Assembly: GCF_020085105.1 (NCBI RefSeq)
Contig: NC_058051.1
Span: 5,290,001-5,354,000, forward strand
Direction: 5' to 3'
DNA from: Siniperca chuatsi
Lineage: Eukaryota > Chordata > Actinopteri > Centrarchiformes > Sinipercidae
Length of the DNA: 64,000 nucleotides
The position numbers were made by a program, and so were the translations under genes. Shown here piece after piece: positions 39,901 to 54,900 of this stretch; position 1 is the first letter of the stretch, and each line of letters opens with the position of its first letter. A model generated the notes under the pieces. It was given only the letters and a program-made list of their open reading frames with translations, did not search any database and had not been told where the DNA came from.

Positions 39901-42900
39901 CAAACAAACAGGTGTGCCAAGTCTCCATTTTCACGATCCTGTTTAGCTAATAAACAATACTAATTAAATCCTGTATTGACATAGTTTCTTATCAGTAAAG
40001 CTTTGCCTAAATACATTGCAGTCATCTGTCTCTCTGGCTAGCCAGTGCCAACAGGTGTCTATCAGAGTGTGGCATGTGGCAATTTTACTGGTTTCCAGCA
40101 AGTTGCTTTATTTCTAAATAATGAAAATGTCTATAATTAAGCTTCTGTGACATTGTGGTGACCTCTTTTCTACACCTCCCTCTACACCTTGATTTATTTA
40201 TTTGATAATGTCTTTATTTATTTAATATTGAACACTTTAGGGTTCCATAACATCTGGCCTAAAAACTGACTGGGCAGAAATACAAATGAATGGCAGCAAT
40301 ATGTTGAAGCGGATCCACCAAGGATGGAACACAGAAAGATGGCTACTTTGAAAGTGAAGGTGTGATGAGCTCCACTGCTACTCACTGTGTAGAGGATGAG
40401 GACGGAGCACAACTGAATGAGACTGTACAGGGCCATGTATCTAAAGAGACTGAAGGAGGTGACCAGAGAACATCGACCCTCTCTGAACAGACAAGGAGGG
40501 AAAATGCGTTATTATTTCTTCCACTGCAGATACTGTGCCACAAACATTACTGGTTTGGTTGGTTTTCAAAGATGTCATCCATATTTACCCTGCTTTTCTA
40601 ACTTCAACACCTCCTCACCTGATAAGCAATGGCACACAGCTGATGTTTTCAGTCTTGGAAGTGAAGGGTGAAGCAACTGAAGCCTCGGCTTCAGACAGGG
40701 AAACCCCGACATCAGCAGCTCTTAGGGCCCCACAGTCATTGGCCCCGTCCCCACACATTCCCACCCGGTAGCTGTTGTGGAATTGAACAGTATTGGTATC
40801 AGCTTACAAAATATTGATTTAACCACATGTAGCAACCACCACAGCTGAGTGTTGAAGCCAAGTGGATGTGTCCTAAGCTGCAGTTCCTCTAATGGCCACT
40901 AGATGCCTTTTAAAAAAAAAAACAACTACTGAAACAGCTAGGAAAACACTCCAGAAATATAATTTTTTCCCCTCACTACTACATGCAGAAGGTTTCTTTT
41001 TGTTGTCTCTGTAAACACAACACTGATATTTATGGTGCCAAATGTATTTTTACACTACAGACTTAACTTTATACCAGATATGTTCACTTTCTACATGTGT
41101 TGGTGTATTTAAATGGCAGTAGTGTATTTGTTTGGGTATATTTTTAGCCAGTTTTTTTTTTTTTAAACTTATGACACCTCTCTCTCTCTCTCTATCAATC
41201 AATCAATCCATATCTCAAGTGAGGATATGATTTCCCCTGACCAGTAGGTGATTTGAGGGGGGGATGCCACCCCCCTTGTTAACCTGCTCAAAAGGTGCTC
41301 TGTGCTTTGTCTCGTAGTGGCGCTTCACATTGCCGCTTTTAATAATCGCCAGTCTCGGTCCATATGAGACATACTGGTTTTGAACTGCCTGTCTCCAGTC
41401 TGTCCATTCTGGAGTAAAAGCTCTGTTTCCGCTGTCTACTTTTCTCTTTTAGGAGCACACCATGTGAAATTATTTCTCTGTGTCCCTGTGTGTGTGTGTG
41501 TGCCTCACTGACTGCTGAACAACTGAATGCTCATCGGAATGCACAGATCTGATTGGCTGAGTAGCATCACGTGAGGATTTACAACTCATGCAATTGGTCT
41601 GCGAGTTTCCTGCTAGAAAAGCTGCGCCAGTTAAAATAGAAACGCTCTGTCAAAATTTTATATTTTATAATTCTCAACAATTTATTAATGTTCTCTACAG
41701 CAGACTGTGTTTTTTGCCCCTGCCCCTGATACTCAATTCTCTGTTCCTCTCAGTATATTCCTACTTTGTTTTATTTTCTTTCTGTTCTTCCTGTGTGTTT
41801 CCCATCCTTCCCTTTTTTGTCTGAACTTACTTCAGTTTCTGCAGCTCCTTCACCAGCTGGGTTTTCTGGTCAGGAGTCATGCGAGCAAATACTGTGGCTC
41901 GCAACAAAACCTGCAATAACAGTATGTCAAGAAAAGAGAAAAAGAGCCCTGAGGAGAATTGATCACATCTTGATTTGACTGACCTACAATCCTACAATCA
42001 TCACCTTAGTTATTCAAATGAAAATGGTGCTTGAAATATGGTCAGTCAGTCTGATGCCTCTGTTTGAACCTAAATATATTTTAATTTAATAATGGTCCCT
42101 GTCACTACTCCTCTAGTTGTTGTATGCATGTGTCATTGGTCCATTATCAGAATATTCCTGCTGGGATTACATAGAATACATTACCTTTGGCAGATACTCA
42201 GGGAAATGGTCACAGAGGGCAGCAAAGGACTTTCCATTAATAGCCAAGTGAGAGCCAAAACCACTCTGGTACAGGCACTGAGAGGACAAAAGAAAAGCAT
42301 CAGTGACAGCAACCAAAATTCATCCTGCCAGTTTAGAAATGTAGGCCATGATTGTGCTCATTTTGCCTATTATGTGTGCTATTGTGATAACTACTTAATC
42401 ATTAAATATGCATGACACAACCAGTTAGGAAAATCTTGCATGTATCAATGTTTGAAAAAGAGTTTGAATTAGCCTCTTGTAACACAGCTCGGGTTGTATG
42501 AGAGATAATAAAGACTACAACAAACATTTAGGTTCAATTTCCAATCAAACCAAATCACTGTTGTCTTTCAAGTCCCAGAACATGGCTGCTTGGGAAAAGA
42601 TTCCTACTCAGTCTGGTGACATATGATGAAGGTCATTCCCTTTAAAATGTATTACAGAGTAGCATACAGTGCATTAGGAAAGTATTCACAGCGCTTCACT
42701 TTTCCCACATTTTGTTATGTTACAGCCTTATTCCAAAATGGATTCAATTCATTGTAATTATCAATGAATTCACTGTAATTATGGCTACAATCAAAACTGC
42801 CACAGACTGACTAATGTTTTTGTTGTGGTAAGAAATCCTCATACAACAGAACCATGATTCTCCTCTTCCCAGATATTTAAAATATATTTTGCCAATAAAG

Positions 42901-45900
42901 TACACCCAAGACTTAAACAGACTGAGGAGCAGCGTACTGCAGTATTGTGTCTGAGCAGGACCAACCCGAGTGATGACCTCTACGGAGCTTTGAGCAGCAG
43001 TGGCCCCTCCGTCTTCCAGGCTGAACTTCAGGGTGGGCATGGACTGGGCAGTGTGGGGGGTTGCATTGACAAATATCACCTTCTCATCAGACCCCATCAT
43101 CCCACAGCTTTTTGCTACACTGACTGCTGTTAAAATGTTGTCCCCTATGTGAAGAAGGACAAAAGATTCGACATGACACTGATGGCATTAAGTTCATGCC
43201 TGCAACTTAATGCCTTAATAAAAAAGGGGGAAGTGCACAGTGTAATTCAGTTGTGGTTAATACAAATCCAAAAAAATATCTTACCAGTGACCATAACGCT
43301 GCGAAGATGTGCCAGTCTCAGGATGTTAATAACCGTAGCACTTTCTGGCTTCACCAGGTTCTTCATCATCAGCAAGCCCAAGAACTGCATGTCTTTCTCT
43401 ACCTCCCCTCTGTGGAAAGATACACAGCTGCATCAACGCTCACTGTTGTAGCTTGTTTGTAGCATCCATTTCAGTATGACTGGACTTACTACACATTTCA
43501 GGTGTAGGAAAAAAAAGGAGTCTATGAAGGAGCTTTGGAGCCACAAAGAAGCCAGAAATACAGGGTACCCAAGTCTCTTCTTTGATATTTCCTTGCTCCT
43601 CACTCCTCACTTGAACCTGAAGTCGTTTTATTTAATTTCATTGAACTTGTAACCATGTGACTACCACTGTCGGATCAGGAGTACTATACCAAATTAATCA
43701 CACCTGTGGGTACGACGTCACTCGCTGCACATTATATGTATGAGGCACATCCACCCACTCTCCCTCCTTCTATCCTCCTGGTCAGTAACAGCTAATACCA
43801 GTTTATTCCCTGTTTTTTTGCCTTGCTGATTCCTCACGGTTGTGGTTGCCAATTATTGGGCTGCCTTTCACTTGGCACTCCCTTGGCGTGCCGTGAGTTT
43901 GTCCGTTTTGTTTGCAGGTGAGCGATTGTGCTCGTTGGGTGCAGGACATAATCACATACTGACTTGGTAAGTGGGTATGTTGTGAGCGTTTTTCTACAAC
44001 ATCATCATAATAACAATAATAAATCATAATAACAACAATAAAGTTTAATAACTTCATTTGTATAGCACTTTTCTAAAAACAATGTTTACAAAGTGCATTA
44101 CATACAGTAAAACCAAAAACAGTAGCAATACAGAATAAAGGTAATATATGAGGTAAACAGATACAGCTAAAAATACACCAACAAATAGAGATACTATTAA
44201 GAACAGATCAAAAACTATACATACAAGTTCACATACTAGCCAGTTTATATAAATGTGTTTTTAGAAGGTATTTAAAAGATTAAGCCGATTTTGCTAGCCT
44301 AATTTCCTCAACCTCAGGCAGCCCCCAATAGAGAAAGTTTTAGTTTTGAGTCTGGACTGTGGAACAGCCAAAAGGGCCTTGCCCGAAGGCTGCGTTCCAG
44401 CTCAGAGAGACAGTTTCTGAGGGTATTGAAGCAATTGGGATCATTATGTCTTAAGGGTAAATATAATTGTGTGTCGTCAGCATAGCTATGAAAAGAAACA
44501 TTGTGCTTTCGAATTATTTGACCTAGTCGAAGCATGTAGAGGGAGAAGAGGATGGGGCCAAGGATTTAGCCCTGTGGTACCCCGCAGGTGATGTCTGCTA
44601 TGGATGACGATGACTTGCCGATAGTGACAGAGAAAGTCTTATTTGCTAAATACGAGTCGAGCCAGCTCAGTGCTAGGCCTGAGATACCTACCCACTGTTC
44701 GAGGCGCTCAATTAAAATAGCATGATCTATGATATCAAAAGTTGAACACAGGTCTAAAAGGAGTACGACTGAGCATTCTCCTGCATCTGCTGTGAGGAGG
44801 AGGTCGTTTGCTACTTTGACAAGGACTGTTTCTGTGCTGTGTAATGCTCTAAAACTGGAATTCAGACTGGAATTCTTCAAAAATATTATGATTCAGATAA
44901 GATAATAATTGGGTGAAAATTATTTTTTCTACAATTTTTGACAAAAAAGGCAGTTTAGAAATGGTCTAAAATTAGTAAGTTTGGATGCATCAAGGCTGGG
45001 CTTTTTAAGAAGAGGCTGTACTACTACATACTTAAAACTAGATGGAAAAATCCCTGTGGCCAGAGAACTGTTGACAATAGACAGAAGGCTAGGACCTACT
45101 GTGTCAAAGACGTCTTTGAGAAATTTTGCTGGACCAACATCAGAGAAGCAAGTAGAAGACCTCATATGAAACAATATCCTTTAAAAACAATAAAGTTGGT
45201 TGAAAACTATTTAAAACAGCTGAATTTCCCAGCATAACAGATGAGTTCATGTCATTTGGAGAAATCTGGCCCTTATCGACTGCATGTGTGTTTCTCTTAT
45301 TTTCACACTAGATTATTTATTTTTTCCCTGCCATGACAGCAGTATGGCATCTAAGCAGGGGAGTGATGAGAGGGGAAGTGGCCTGGAGAACGGTATGCCA
45401 CCTGGCCAGGGTCTGGTTCCCCCAAGTTCAGGGGCTCCGGCTCGGGGGAAGAAGCTCAGTAAGAAGCGAAAGTGGGCTGAGCAGAACCAGGTCTGGGATC
45501 CAAGGGTGGACCTCATGCAAAGTAATTTGGAGGATATGTGTAAGACAATCAAATGCATGGCTGCAAATCAGCACCGCCTTTTGGATCTGCCAAGCCAGGC
45601 TTCTCCATGTATGCCTCCGCATCCTGATGCTGTGTCCCTTGCTGCCTCTGGTAATCTGGGTAAGACCGGCTCCTCTGGGCAGGTGATTATTTATGATGAG
45701 GAAGATTGGCGCTGACTCCCAGGTGGGTAGGGACTGCCCTGAGCCCTGTGATTTTTCTGTTGAGGCCCCGCTCTCACGGGCGGTAGCGGATGCCAAGTTT
45801 CCTCCCTCGTCTTCTCCACCAAACGCCTCTGCACTGGACTCTAGGAGCCAGAGGAAGGCCCCTCTGCCAGTGTACCATGACTTTGTCAAACATCTGTAAA

Positions 45901-48900
45901 GGTCTTGGGCTCAACCTAGGGGGGCTACTGCACAGGCGGTTCCTCAGATTTGCTTTTCAGGGCAGGGCCTTCGAGTACAACGTCCTCCCTTTTGGGTCTA
46001 TCCTTGTCACCGCAAATGTTTACAAAATGCATTGATGCTGCACTTATTCCTCTGCAGCGGAAGGGCATTCGGGTGTTCAACTATCTGGAGGCCTGCTGGT
46101 GTGCGCTCCATCAGAGAGCCTGGCACGGAGCCAGACAGAAGCTGTGTTGGCACATATGGCTGTTTTCGGGTTGCATCTGAATGCTGTAAAGAGCCGCCTG
46201 GCCCCAGCCAGGTCAGTCAAGTATTTAGGAGTTATTCTGGATTCAGTCAACCATGAAGGCATGCCTGACCCAGAAAAGTTCTTTCTTGAGTTTTTCTTTT
46301 GGTTTCCTTTTTTGTTTACATTCCTTTGAGCAGCATAGGCTCATGCTCCAGGAGGTTTTGCTTTTCTTTTTACAATTAGCCTGGAGAGACTTATTTTGTT
46401 CACATACCTTTCAGTTGCTGACAATAAAAATGCTTGAACTCAATTGATTGTGTTCTGTTGTTGTGATGTGGTTGAATCCCTCTCTGTGCGGTCTTTGACC
46501 TGCAGGTGGTGCCAATTCACTCTCCTCATGATTGATCTAGTATACTGTTGTCACATGGTTACAGATTCACTGAAATGAAATAAAACAAATGTTTACCTAT
46601 GTAAACACAGTTTTATGAATGAAAGTGACACTGTAACCATTCATTGTCAATCAACGGTGAAGGTTGACCCTGTTTTGTTTTTCCTTCCAGTCGGTAGAAA
46701 GAGGGAGAATGGGTGGATGCGTGTCATACATAAAATGTGCAGTGGGTGACATCGCACCCACAGGTGTGATAAATTTGGTATAATGCTCCTGATCAGAAGG
46801 GGATAGTCACATGGTTACAGGTTTACTTTCATTTACAAAACCGTGTTTACATACATAAACAGTCATCCTGGACCACCATCTTGCAGACCTTCCCGAAGCT
46901 CTTATATCTGCTCCAAGGAGCAACAAGGGATCTCTGAGGAGCCATGAGCAAGGAGACATGAGAGCAGACTTCATGGAAGTCTTTTACTGGTCGACATGCC
47001 CCCTTATTGGATATCAGTTATTGATTGGACACTGCAGCTGATCGGACTGATCTTATACATCACAGTATCACTGGAGTTTTATTCTGGCGTGAAGACAGAT
47101 AACAGATCAAACTCTCCCATGTTTTATATTTTATTTGTTTTCTGATTCACCATCTAGTTAAAAATCTGTGTTAATTGTAGGTCTGGACAACACAAGGATC
47201 TGGTTGTCTCTATTTAAATCTGTGTTTCCTTTGTTCAGTGTCGGATCGTCATTGTACCCATGTGTCAAGCGTTCCAGCCAGTTCCTAATGTTTTCTCTGT
47301 GTTGTGTGGACTTTTACTTTGTATTCTTGGACCTTGCCTGTTTCTCTGAATTTTGCCTGCTCCCTGTTGGACTCGTTTGCATCGTTTGAACTGCTTCTCT
47401 GTTCTGACCACTGCCTGCCCGGTAATCTGTGTAAGCCTTGTTATTTTTTCATAAAATAACTTTGAACTGCACCTGTGCTGCCTTTGTGTCTGCGTTTGGG
47501 TCCAACCCCTCGTTTCCCCTGAGTTCCCTGCTTGGCAACACAACAATCTGTTATTTCCCCCATTAACTTTTATTATTGATTCAATTAAAGTCAGAGAGAT
47601 TAGAAGAGTCTGTCAGCAAGAAACACTTTTTACATCATTTATCATGATTTCCATTCAGCCACATGTGAAGCTGATCCTTCCTGCGCCTCGGGTTTGATAT
47701 GAGTTACATAATTTCAGTTTTGCCTGAAACATTTAGCCTATTAAATAATTTCTGATTTTCAAAAGACACCATAATCATATTCTGGGTTATTCAATAATGA
47801 ATTCACAATCAGAATATCAATAAATACAGATGCAAATAACGAATAAATATAAACTCATTCTGACAGTAATTATTCATGTGCCTCTGAGCAGGATACAGTA
47901 TAAATACAGTCAAAATGCTGGTTGTTATTCATGTGTTTGTTAATCAGGTAACAGGCCACAGAGAGAAAACACTGCTGCTCTGGCAGTGATAACTGTGCCT
48001 TTATTAGTATTAGCACAGTGCACGTGTGCAGACACAAACTCAATCAAAAGTCTCTACGGCTGTTACAGCCGACTGACAGCTGATCCAGCTGTGATCAGCT
48101 GCCGCTTCATGTGGCGCTTCAGAGGAAAGGATGTTTTATTTCTCTAAAAACATATTTCCCTGTTTCTTCTCTCCTCACATGGCAAGGAAAAGACAAGTGA
48201 GGGAAACATGGATGCAATTAAGAGACAGGGTTCTCACCGTTCAATGGTCCTAAAGTCAGTATTCCCTTCTAATGGTTTATAAGCGAGTGCAAGAACCCTG
48301 AGGCCTTCACTGGAGAAGTTGTGCAGTTTGCTGGAGAATTGCGCCGGCACTGTAAACACAAAACATCCCATTTAGTATAAACGTAATGTAAAAGATGTAG
48401 ACAATGCAAAATTCACTTGTCTATCTACATTTGGTTAATATTCGTTGACAATAATTGAATAATTGGAATCTTCATTCTAAATCAAAAACGTACTGCAGTT
48501 ATATATTTACACTTTAAAAGTAATATTATTATTATTTGTATTATCAATATTAAGTTACTGACTAGTTTCTGCTCGGCAGAGGCTAGCCACCATCTCTGGG
48601 GAGCCTTTGATGAAAGCGAGAGCTGAGCGTCCCCCGCGGGCTACAGTCACCACACTCATTCTTTGCAGGGCCGAGGAGAAGGGAAACCTCTGAACAATGG
48701 CCACCGCCTCGCTTGTGGACTGACAGCAAAATGAAAGAGAAGAATAACAGTTATGCATAACTGAGATTACGTTTAACTGCTGATGTACACACTTCTACAT
48801 CTACCACAAAAAAAATGTTAATATACTACTAGGATTAAGAAATGGACAGATCAATACCTTTACAACAGTGTTACAGTGGTTAAGGGGATTTGACATTAAT

Positions 48901-51900
48901 AACAAATAAGCCCTACTGATCAGTCTATATTAGAGTGATGGTAGGGACACTCACAGTTCCTTGAGCTTGGAACCGTTGAGTAGGAGGTCTCATAACAGTC
49001 AAAACTCTGTGGCCTCCAAACTCTGCATCCAGCGCCTTTCCATCTCCCTCTGGCTCCTGGAGGGTCTGTAAAATTAGATACAATGTAAAGTTCACAGTAA
49101 GATTAAATGTTGTGAGTGGGAGAATGGACCGCCTGAGGCATGCAAAAACAAGCTGGTTCTTGCAATGTCCCTGAACTGTGAGCAAGAAGGAAACTTTAAA
49201 ACCATTATTATTTTTCTAAATAACTATTTGCGATATCTGTTCACACTGATAGGTGATCATGGCCAAAATGGAAATTGTGTTTTACAATTTTTTTGTGCAT
49301 CACTGATTAGAGTATGTGAGATTGCAAATACCAACAGAATATTTCAAATAAACTGAAGTTTATGAACTATAAACTAAAGTCCACCCCAAAGGGAGTTACC
49401 CTCGCCCACATAAAAAACACTGCTCCTGAACTGCCTGAAAACAGCTCAATTGTAGTCCAGCCTTTACTTCTGTAACATATCTATGTCACTATGTAACAAG
49501 GTCATAATGCACGAATTGAGCAGTTTCCACAAGTACACCTATGAATGAATTTTAATGAAATTAAAATAAAGTTAGATACCTTCCAGGCAGTCAAGGGACA
49601 TAAAGTTGTTACTGTGATGTAACTGTTACAAATTACTAACTTTGTTTTGGATTACACTACTTTGCTCATCAGGACCCGGCCTACTCTGCTTCTGATTGGC
49701 TAGTAGTCCTTACGTAGGTACTACGCATGTGCAATTCCCAACAAAGATCGAATAGAAGTGAGATGCCTAACTCGGTAGCTAAAACAGAGCATTCAAGACA
49801 CAGGGTGAAAAGAGGTGCTGCAGAAATGTGCAGTATGAGGATGAAAAAAAAGGAGGATGTTTTCTGAAAATTAAACCATGTCAACCTATTTTGGTACAAC
49901 CCTAAAATAAAATTATGAACCTGAAAATGAGCATATGACCACTTGAAGCAAAGTTCTTAAATGGCTTCTTGTGTTTGGCTTTTTTTCCATAAATAACAAA
50001 AAGGGTTTGTAAGGTAGTAAGGTATCAAAAACGTATTGTTTTAGTACCAGTAACAAAACTTAGGTGTTGTATCTACTATTACTGAAAAACAATTCAAACA
50101 ATAAACAGTCCTAGTCAAGTACCTCTTGAAGTAAATAAAATAAGCTTTATAGTGTCATACCCAACCAGTGGACTCGACCATCTTGAGCTCCAGAGGGTCT
50201 CCAAGGGGCTGACCTCGCAACAGCGTCACAGTGTGAGAGCAGGCCAGGCCTGAGAGCATGGGCCCTGGGGGAAGGAGTCTGGGCTCTGGGACCAGCTCTG
50301 AGAAACCGGCAGGTCCCCCCTCCATCACTCCCCACACATCCAGACCCTCCTCCGTAAGAGTTCCTGTCTGGAGAAACAAAAGTACTCTGATGAAAGGTAA
50401 CTTCAGCATTTCAAGTGGCCACGACTGTGCTCCACATGCACAGTAAACTTCAGTTAATGGATCCCTCTCACCTTGTCAAAGCAGAAGAGTGAGACCTTGC
50501 CACAGATGTTGATGCGTGGTGGACTGATGCAGAAGACACCCTGCTTTTTCAGCCTGTGCTGGGCGTAGATAGTGCCAGTGGTGATGGCAGCAGGCAGGGC
50601 GGGAGGCACTGCGATGGTCACAATATCCAGGCTCCTAATCACCAACTCCAGCCAGGTCGCCTAGACACACATCCAGACACAAGTCAGTGATATCACTTGA
50701 TTTATTGTTGGCATGTCAAATAAAGACAGGTCAGGCCTTACATTGTAGCCTGCACTTACATTGGATCTGAAGAGGACCACAAAGCTGTAAATGGTGCCAA
50801 TAAAAGCTGAAGCAAGAAAGACAATATTGGAAAAAGTTTATTCATGTTCAATTGTTGGTTGAATTATTGGTCAAAAAGGCTTGAAATACATAATCTGAGT
50901 AACTCAGCTGTAGATAAAGATAGCATTAGCTTCTTCATACACTCGTTAAACAAAATTAGCCAGGACGCTGTTACACCTCTTACCAACAAAACCCAGGATG
51001 AGCAGGAACTTGGCAGAATCTTGGTAGAAGCGAAAGTTGGTTGGCTGAGGATACAAAATGGAGCTGACCAGGTTACCTTTGGCTGTGAAAAACCCTGGGG
51101 ATGACATATAAACAGGAGAACTGGCTTTACTTGAAGAGCAAACATGAGCTCTCAAAGTTACCGTGTGGAGTTTCCTTGTAAACAAACAAAGTTATGTTTA
51201 TATTCAGTGTTTCTTCCCAAAATTCATTGTGTGTACCCTTGAGGTCTAAAAAAAAAAAAAAACACATGTTGAATGCAATTCCTTCCTCAAATCATTTGCA
51301 AAGCAGTCTTTTTCTCCCTGCCTTTTGTTAGCGCATTACCGCCACCTCTCGATCATTTGAATAATATGAAACCATTGGCAGGAGTGTGTGTCGCATGACC
51401 CACTAGCACATGCATGAGTCCTGATGCACGTATATGGTACAAATGAAACGGGGACCCACTCATCAAAAAACAGCTTCATCGCATTAGTAGTGGTCAAAAA
51501 CTCCACAGGGTATCTATAACTTGCACAGTGATCACCAAAGAATATCTGGGTTAAAGGTGCTCTTTGGAGTTTTATTATAAACAAACAAAAGTTCTGATTA
51601 CATTCAGTGTTACCAAAATGCATTGTGTGTATGCTTGTCTAACAAATGTGAAGAATGCATTTTCTTTCTCATAAAAACATTTGCAAAGCTGATTTTTCTT
51701 AAGTTTGAAATATGAATCGTTTACATTCATGCTCAGGAGACAAACAAATGGGCACCCGCTCATAGAAAAGCTGCTCCATAGAACTACTAGTGGTCAAAAT
51801 CTCTACAGGTTACCTTTAACTGTTAACTAACATCTCACTAAAATGTTACCGACTCAGATCATCAGTTTCTCTACTCACCAGTGCTTGTGACCACAGCAAC

Positions 51901-54900
51901 AGCACCGCTGCCTCCCGGCCCTCCCCCTTTGGCCTGAATGAGCTGGGTACCACAGAAGAGTGTGTGTCTGCGCTCAGTCTCTGAGCTGTACGTCCCCTCA
52001 CCAGCCGGCAGTGGGGTTTTCAGCACTGGGACACTTTCACCTGGACACAGGAATGATGAGCACAGGTTAATACACTGACTCCTAAGTGGAAGATTTAAAA
52101 CAAGCTGGAGGCATAAAGAATTCGCATCACATACTTAATGACTTAATGACTCATACTAAATGTCTAAAGGAACTCATGTACACACACACACAAACGCACC
52201 CCTGTACATTTTCTTTTCAGGAACTGAAAAAATATATTACTGAGGTTACTGAGCGAGGAAGGGGGTTTCATGGGCCCAGTGGTCATGGCATTTCATCAAC
52301 ACAAAGAGGAGCAAATAATTGTACAGCTGAAGTTGACAAATCTCTCCAGTTACGCTCCGCCCGGTGGTGATGTTTATCACCTGTGAGCATGCTTTCGTTG
52401 ACCAGACACTCCCCAGCCAGCAGGGCAGCATCACAGGGCAGCAGCAGACCTTCCTGAGGGATGATTAGACAGTCGCCGGGGACAAGCTCAACCGAGCTCA
52501 CACACTCCTCCACTGAGAAAACACACAACGAGGAATGAATGTCCTTGTAGAGAGTTCCGGGGTTTAATGCAGAATGACTGGCAGAATGACTGATAGTCTG
52601 GCTTTACTTGGCCAAATAAAACAAAATTACTTCCTGGTTTACTGCTTACTTTTACTCACATTTCTCACATTAACAAGAGAGTTGGAAGAGACTTGTATAC
52701 ATTGACCTTCAGGCACAAAAGCTACAAATTTCGTTCAAAATTTGTAATTTTTAAAGCACATTTTTCTTAAAATAAACTTTTTTTCCCCCTGAAAACTACC
52801 AAAACGAAATCTTATTTCTTAACATGTGGTCATCTTCTTTGCCACATGTTAACAATTGTTTTCCCTCATGACCACAATTTGCCATCCCACTTCTCTACAT
52901 ATACTATTACTGTATGTTTCGCCTCACAAATGCCGTGGTAGTAAGTTGAGTTGAGAATGAATGCTTTTTTCACCATTTTTCCACACACAAAGTTGCCCTG
53001 TTTATTGTAAACAAAGTTTCTGTTTACATTCAGTGTTGCTCACCAAACCACATTGTGTGTATTCTTGAAGCCTAACAAACATGTTAAATGTTTTTAAAAA
53101 TTTCTTTGAATTTTTTAAATCCTGCATTATTTACATCCATGTTTACTAGACCGCTGACTTATTCTTCCCTGCCCTTTTTTGTAAAAAAAACAAAAAAACG
53201 AACAACAAAGGCCTCAAACAAAACGGTAACCCACTTGACAAACATTGGTCCATAGCTCTACTAGTGGTCACTATTGGTTCAGCCCATTTGAATGGTAACC
53301 ATGTAGAAGTGGCAACTCCAGTGCCCCTACGGAGGACAAAGAGTGGGGTATAAAATCCCAGAGATAACTCTACAACTGATTGCCTAAATGTCTACTTAAG
53401 ACTTTGGCTGCTTTTGATTTTCAGTCCTGAGAAAAGGGGAATTGAAACATTGGTGGTTTAATAGATGCACCTATTTATGAAGAATACATGACAGCTATTA
53501 TTGTCTGTCATCTCAAACAGCACCTGGGTACAGTATCAGTTAGCAAATTCAAACCATCTTTTACTGCTTCAGACCCGCTTCAAATGATGGTTATTTGACA
53601 CTACATAAAACCATGGCTATGAATCAAAACCATAAACCTCTTCACCAACCCCTCAACTCATCAGGAAACCAAGGTGGTCTCACTCTGCCTTCTGCCTTAT
53701 TCCTCTAGCAGACTAAAACTCTTTCTGTGCCAAGTCTTTCAGTCTTAATTGTTTTTAATACATCTGCCACTGTTACACCTTCAGATGAAGCACATTACTG
53801 CAGGACTCATGTTAATACCAAGTGAACAAAATGACCCTAAATATAAATCGAATAACAAATCCACAAACATCATTTTCTGAAACTACAAGAAATTCACATT
53901 GGAGGAAGAATACATTTGCAAAAACTCACCTCCTGAGCTTCTCCGTACTGTGACATTTGTGACCAACTGGGCCATGTTGCGAAGTGTGATGCTTTGCTGT
54001 GGAGTAAAGTCAAATAAGGTTTACATAATAATATTTACATCCATATCCAGACCTTAATACATAACCAATTATAATCAGATTAAGTATCCCACTACAGGCT
54101 CACCTTGCGGATCTCATAAAGTGAGATACTGATGGAAACAATGGAGATAATGAATATACATATGGCATAAATAATATACTGATCAATCATCCACAGGGTG
54201 ATGCTCAACAATTGGAACACATAGAATGGGTTGAGGACCTAAAGCAGCAGATAAGGAGAGAGACAAAAGGAAGGAGTGGGTACAATTGATACTTCACCTG
54301 GATTTTGAATAAAATATCACTTCAAAACATTCCAGACCATCACAAAAAAGTCCATCTGAGGCAGTATAAAAGACTGATTTTCCATCTCACCTCCTCAAAC
54401 AGCAGTTTCATGCAAGGCTTCACAGGCACATCAATAAGGTTGGGCCCAAACATGTGTCTCCTGAAAGAATTCATGTCATGAATTATTCAGCCCTCTGAGA
54501 TTAAAGAATCCATTTATTTCTCCATTCATGCATCCCTTCCTACCTCAAGTTCTGCTCCAGGTGACTCAGGCCCTTTTGGAAGCCATACAGGTCCTTGCAG
54601 GTCCAGTCCTCATTGAGGACACTACAGACAAAGACAGAAGGTTTCAACAATTATGGTTAATAAAAAAGGTTAAAGGGAATAGCTGACTTTCTATCCATAT
54701 ATTGAAAACATAGCAGCACAAAGTCACACTGCCTAAAAACAGTTTTAATCCATATATAGAGGATGAACCTAGCAGCTGCAGTACTCAGGTTTTCCTGTTT
54801 CAGTACCTAACACGACAGAAAACTCCTTTCCTGTCCAGCCAGATGTAGCGCAGTCCTTCAAACAGGTAGTAGCGCAACAGCGTTTTCTGTAACACAATTA

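Noticed and set aside
45284-46329. Possible host gene with gag-like and polymerase-like frames
   Set aside because: The frames match a DIRS retrotransposon, are broken, and lie between its inverted terminal repeats.
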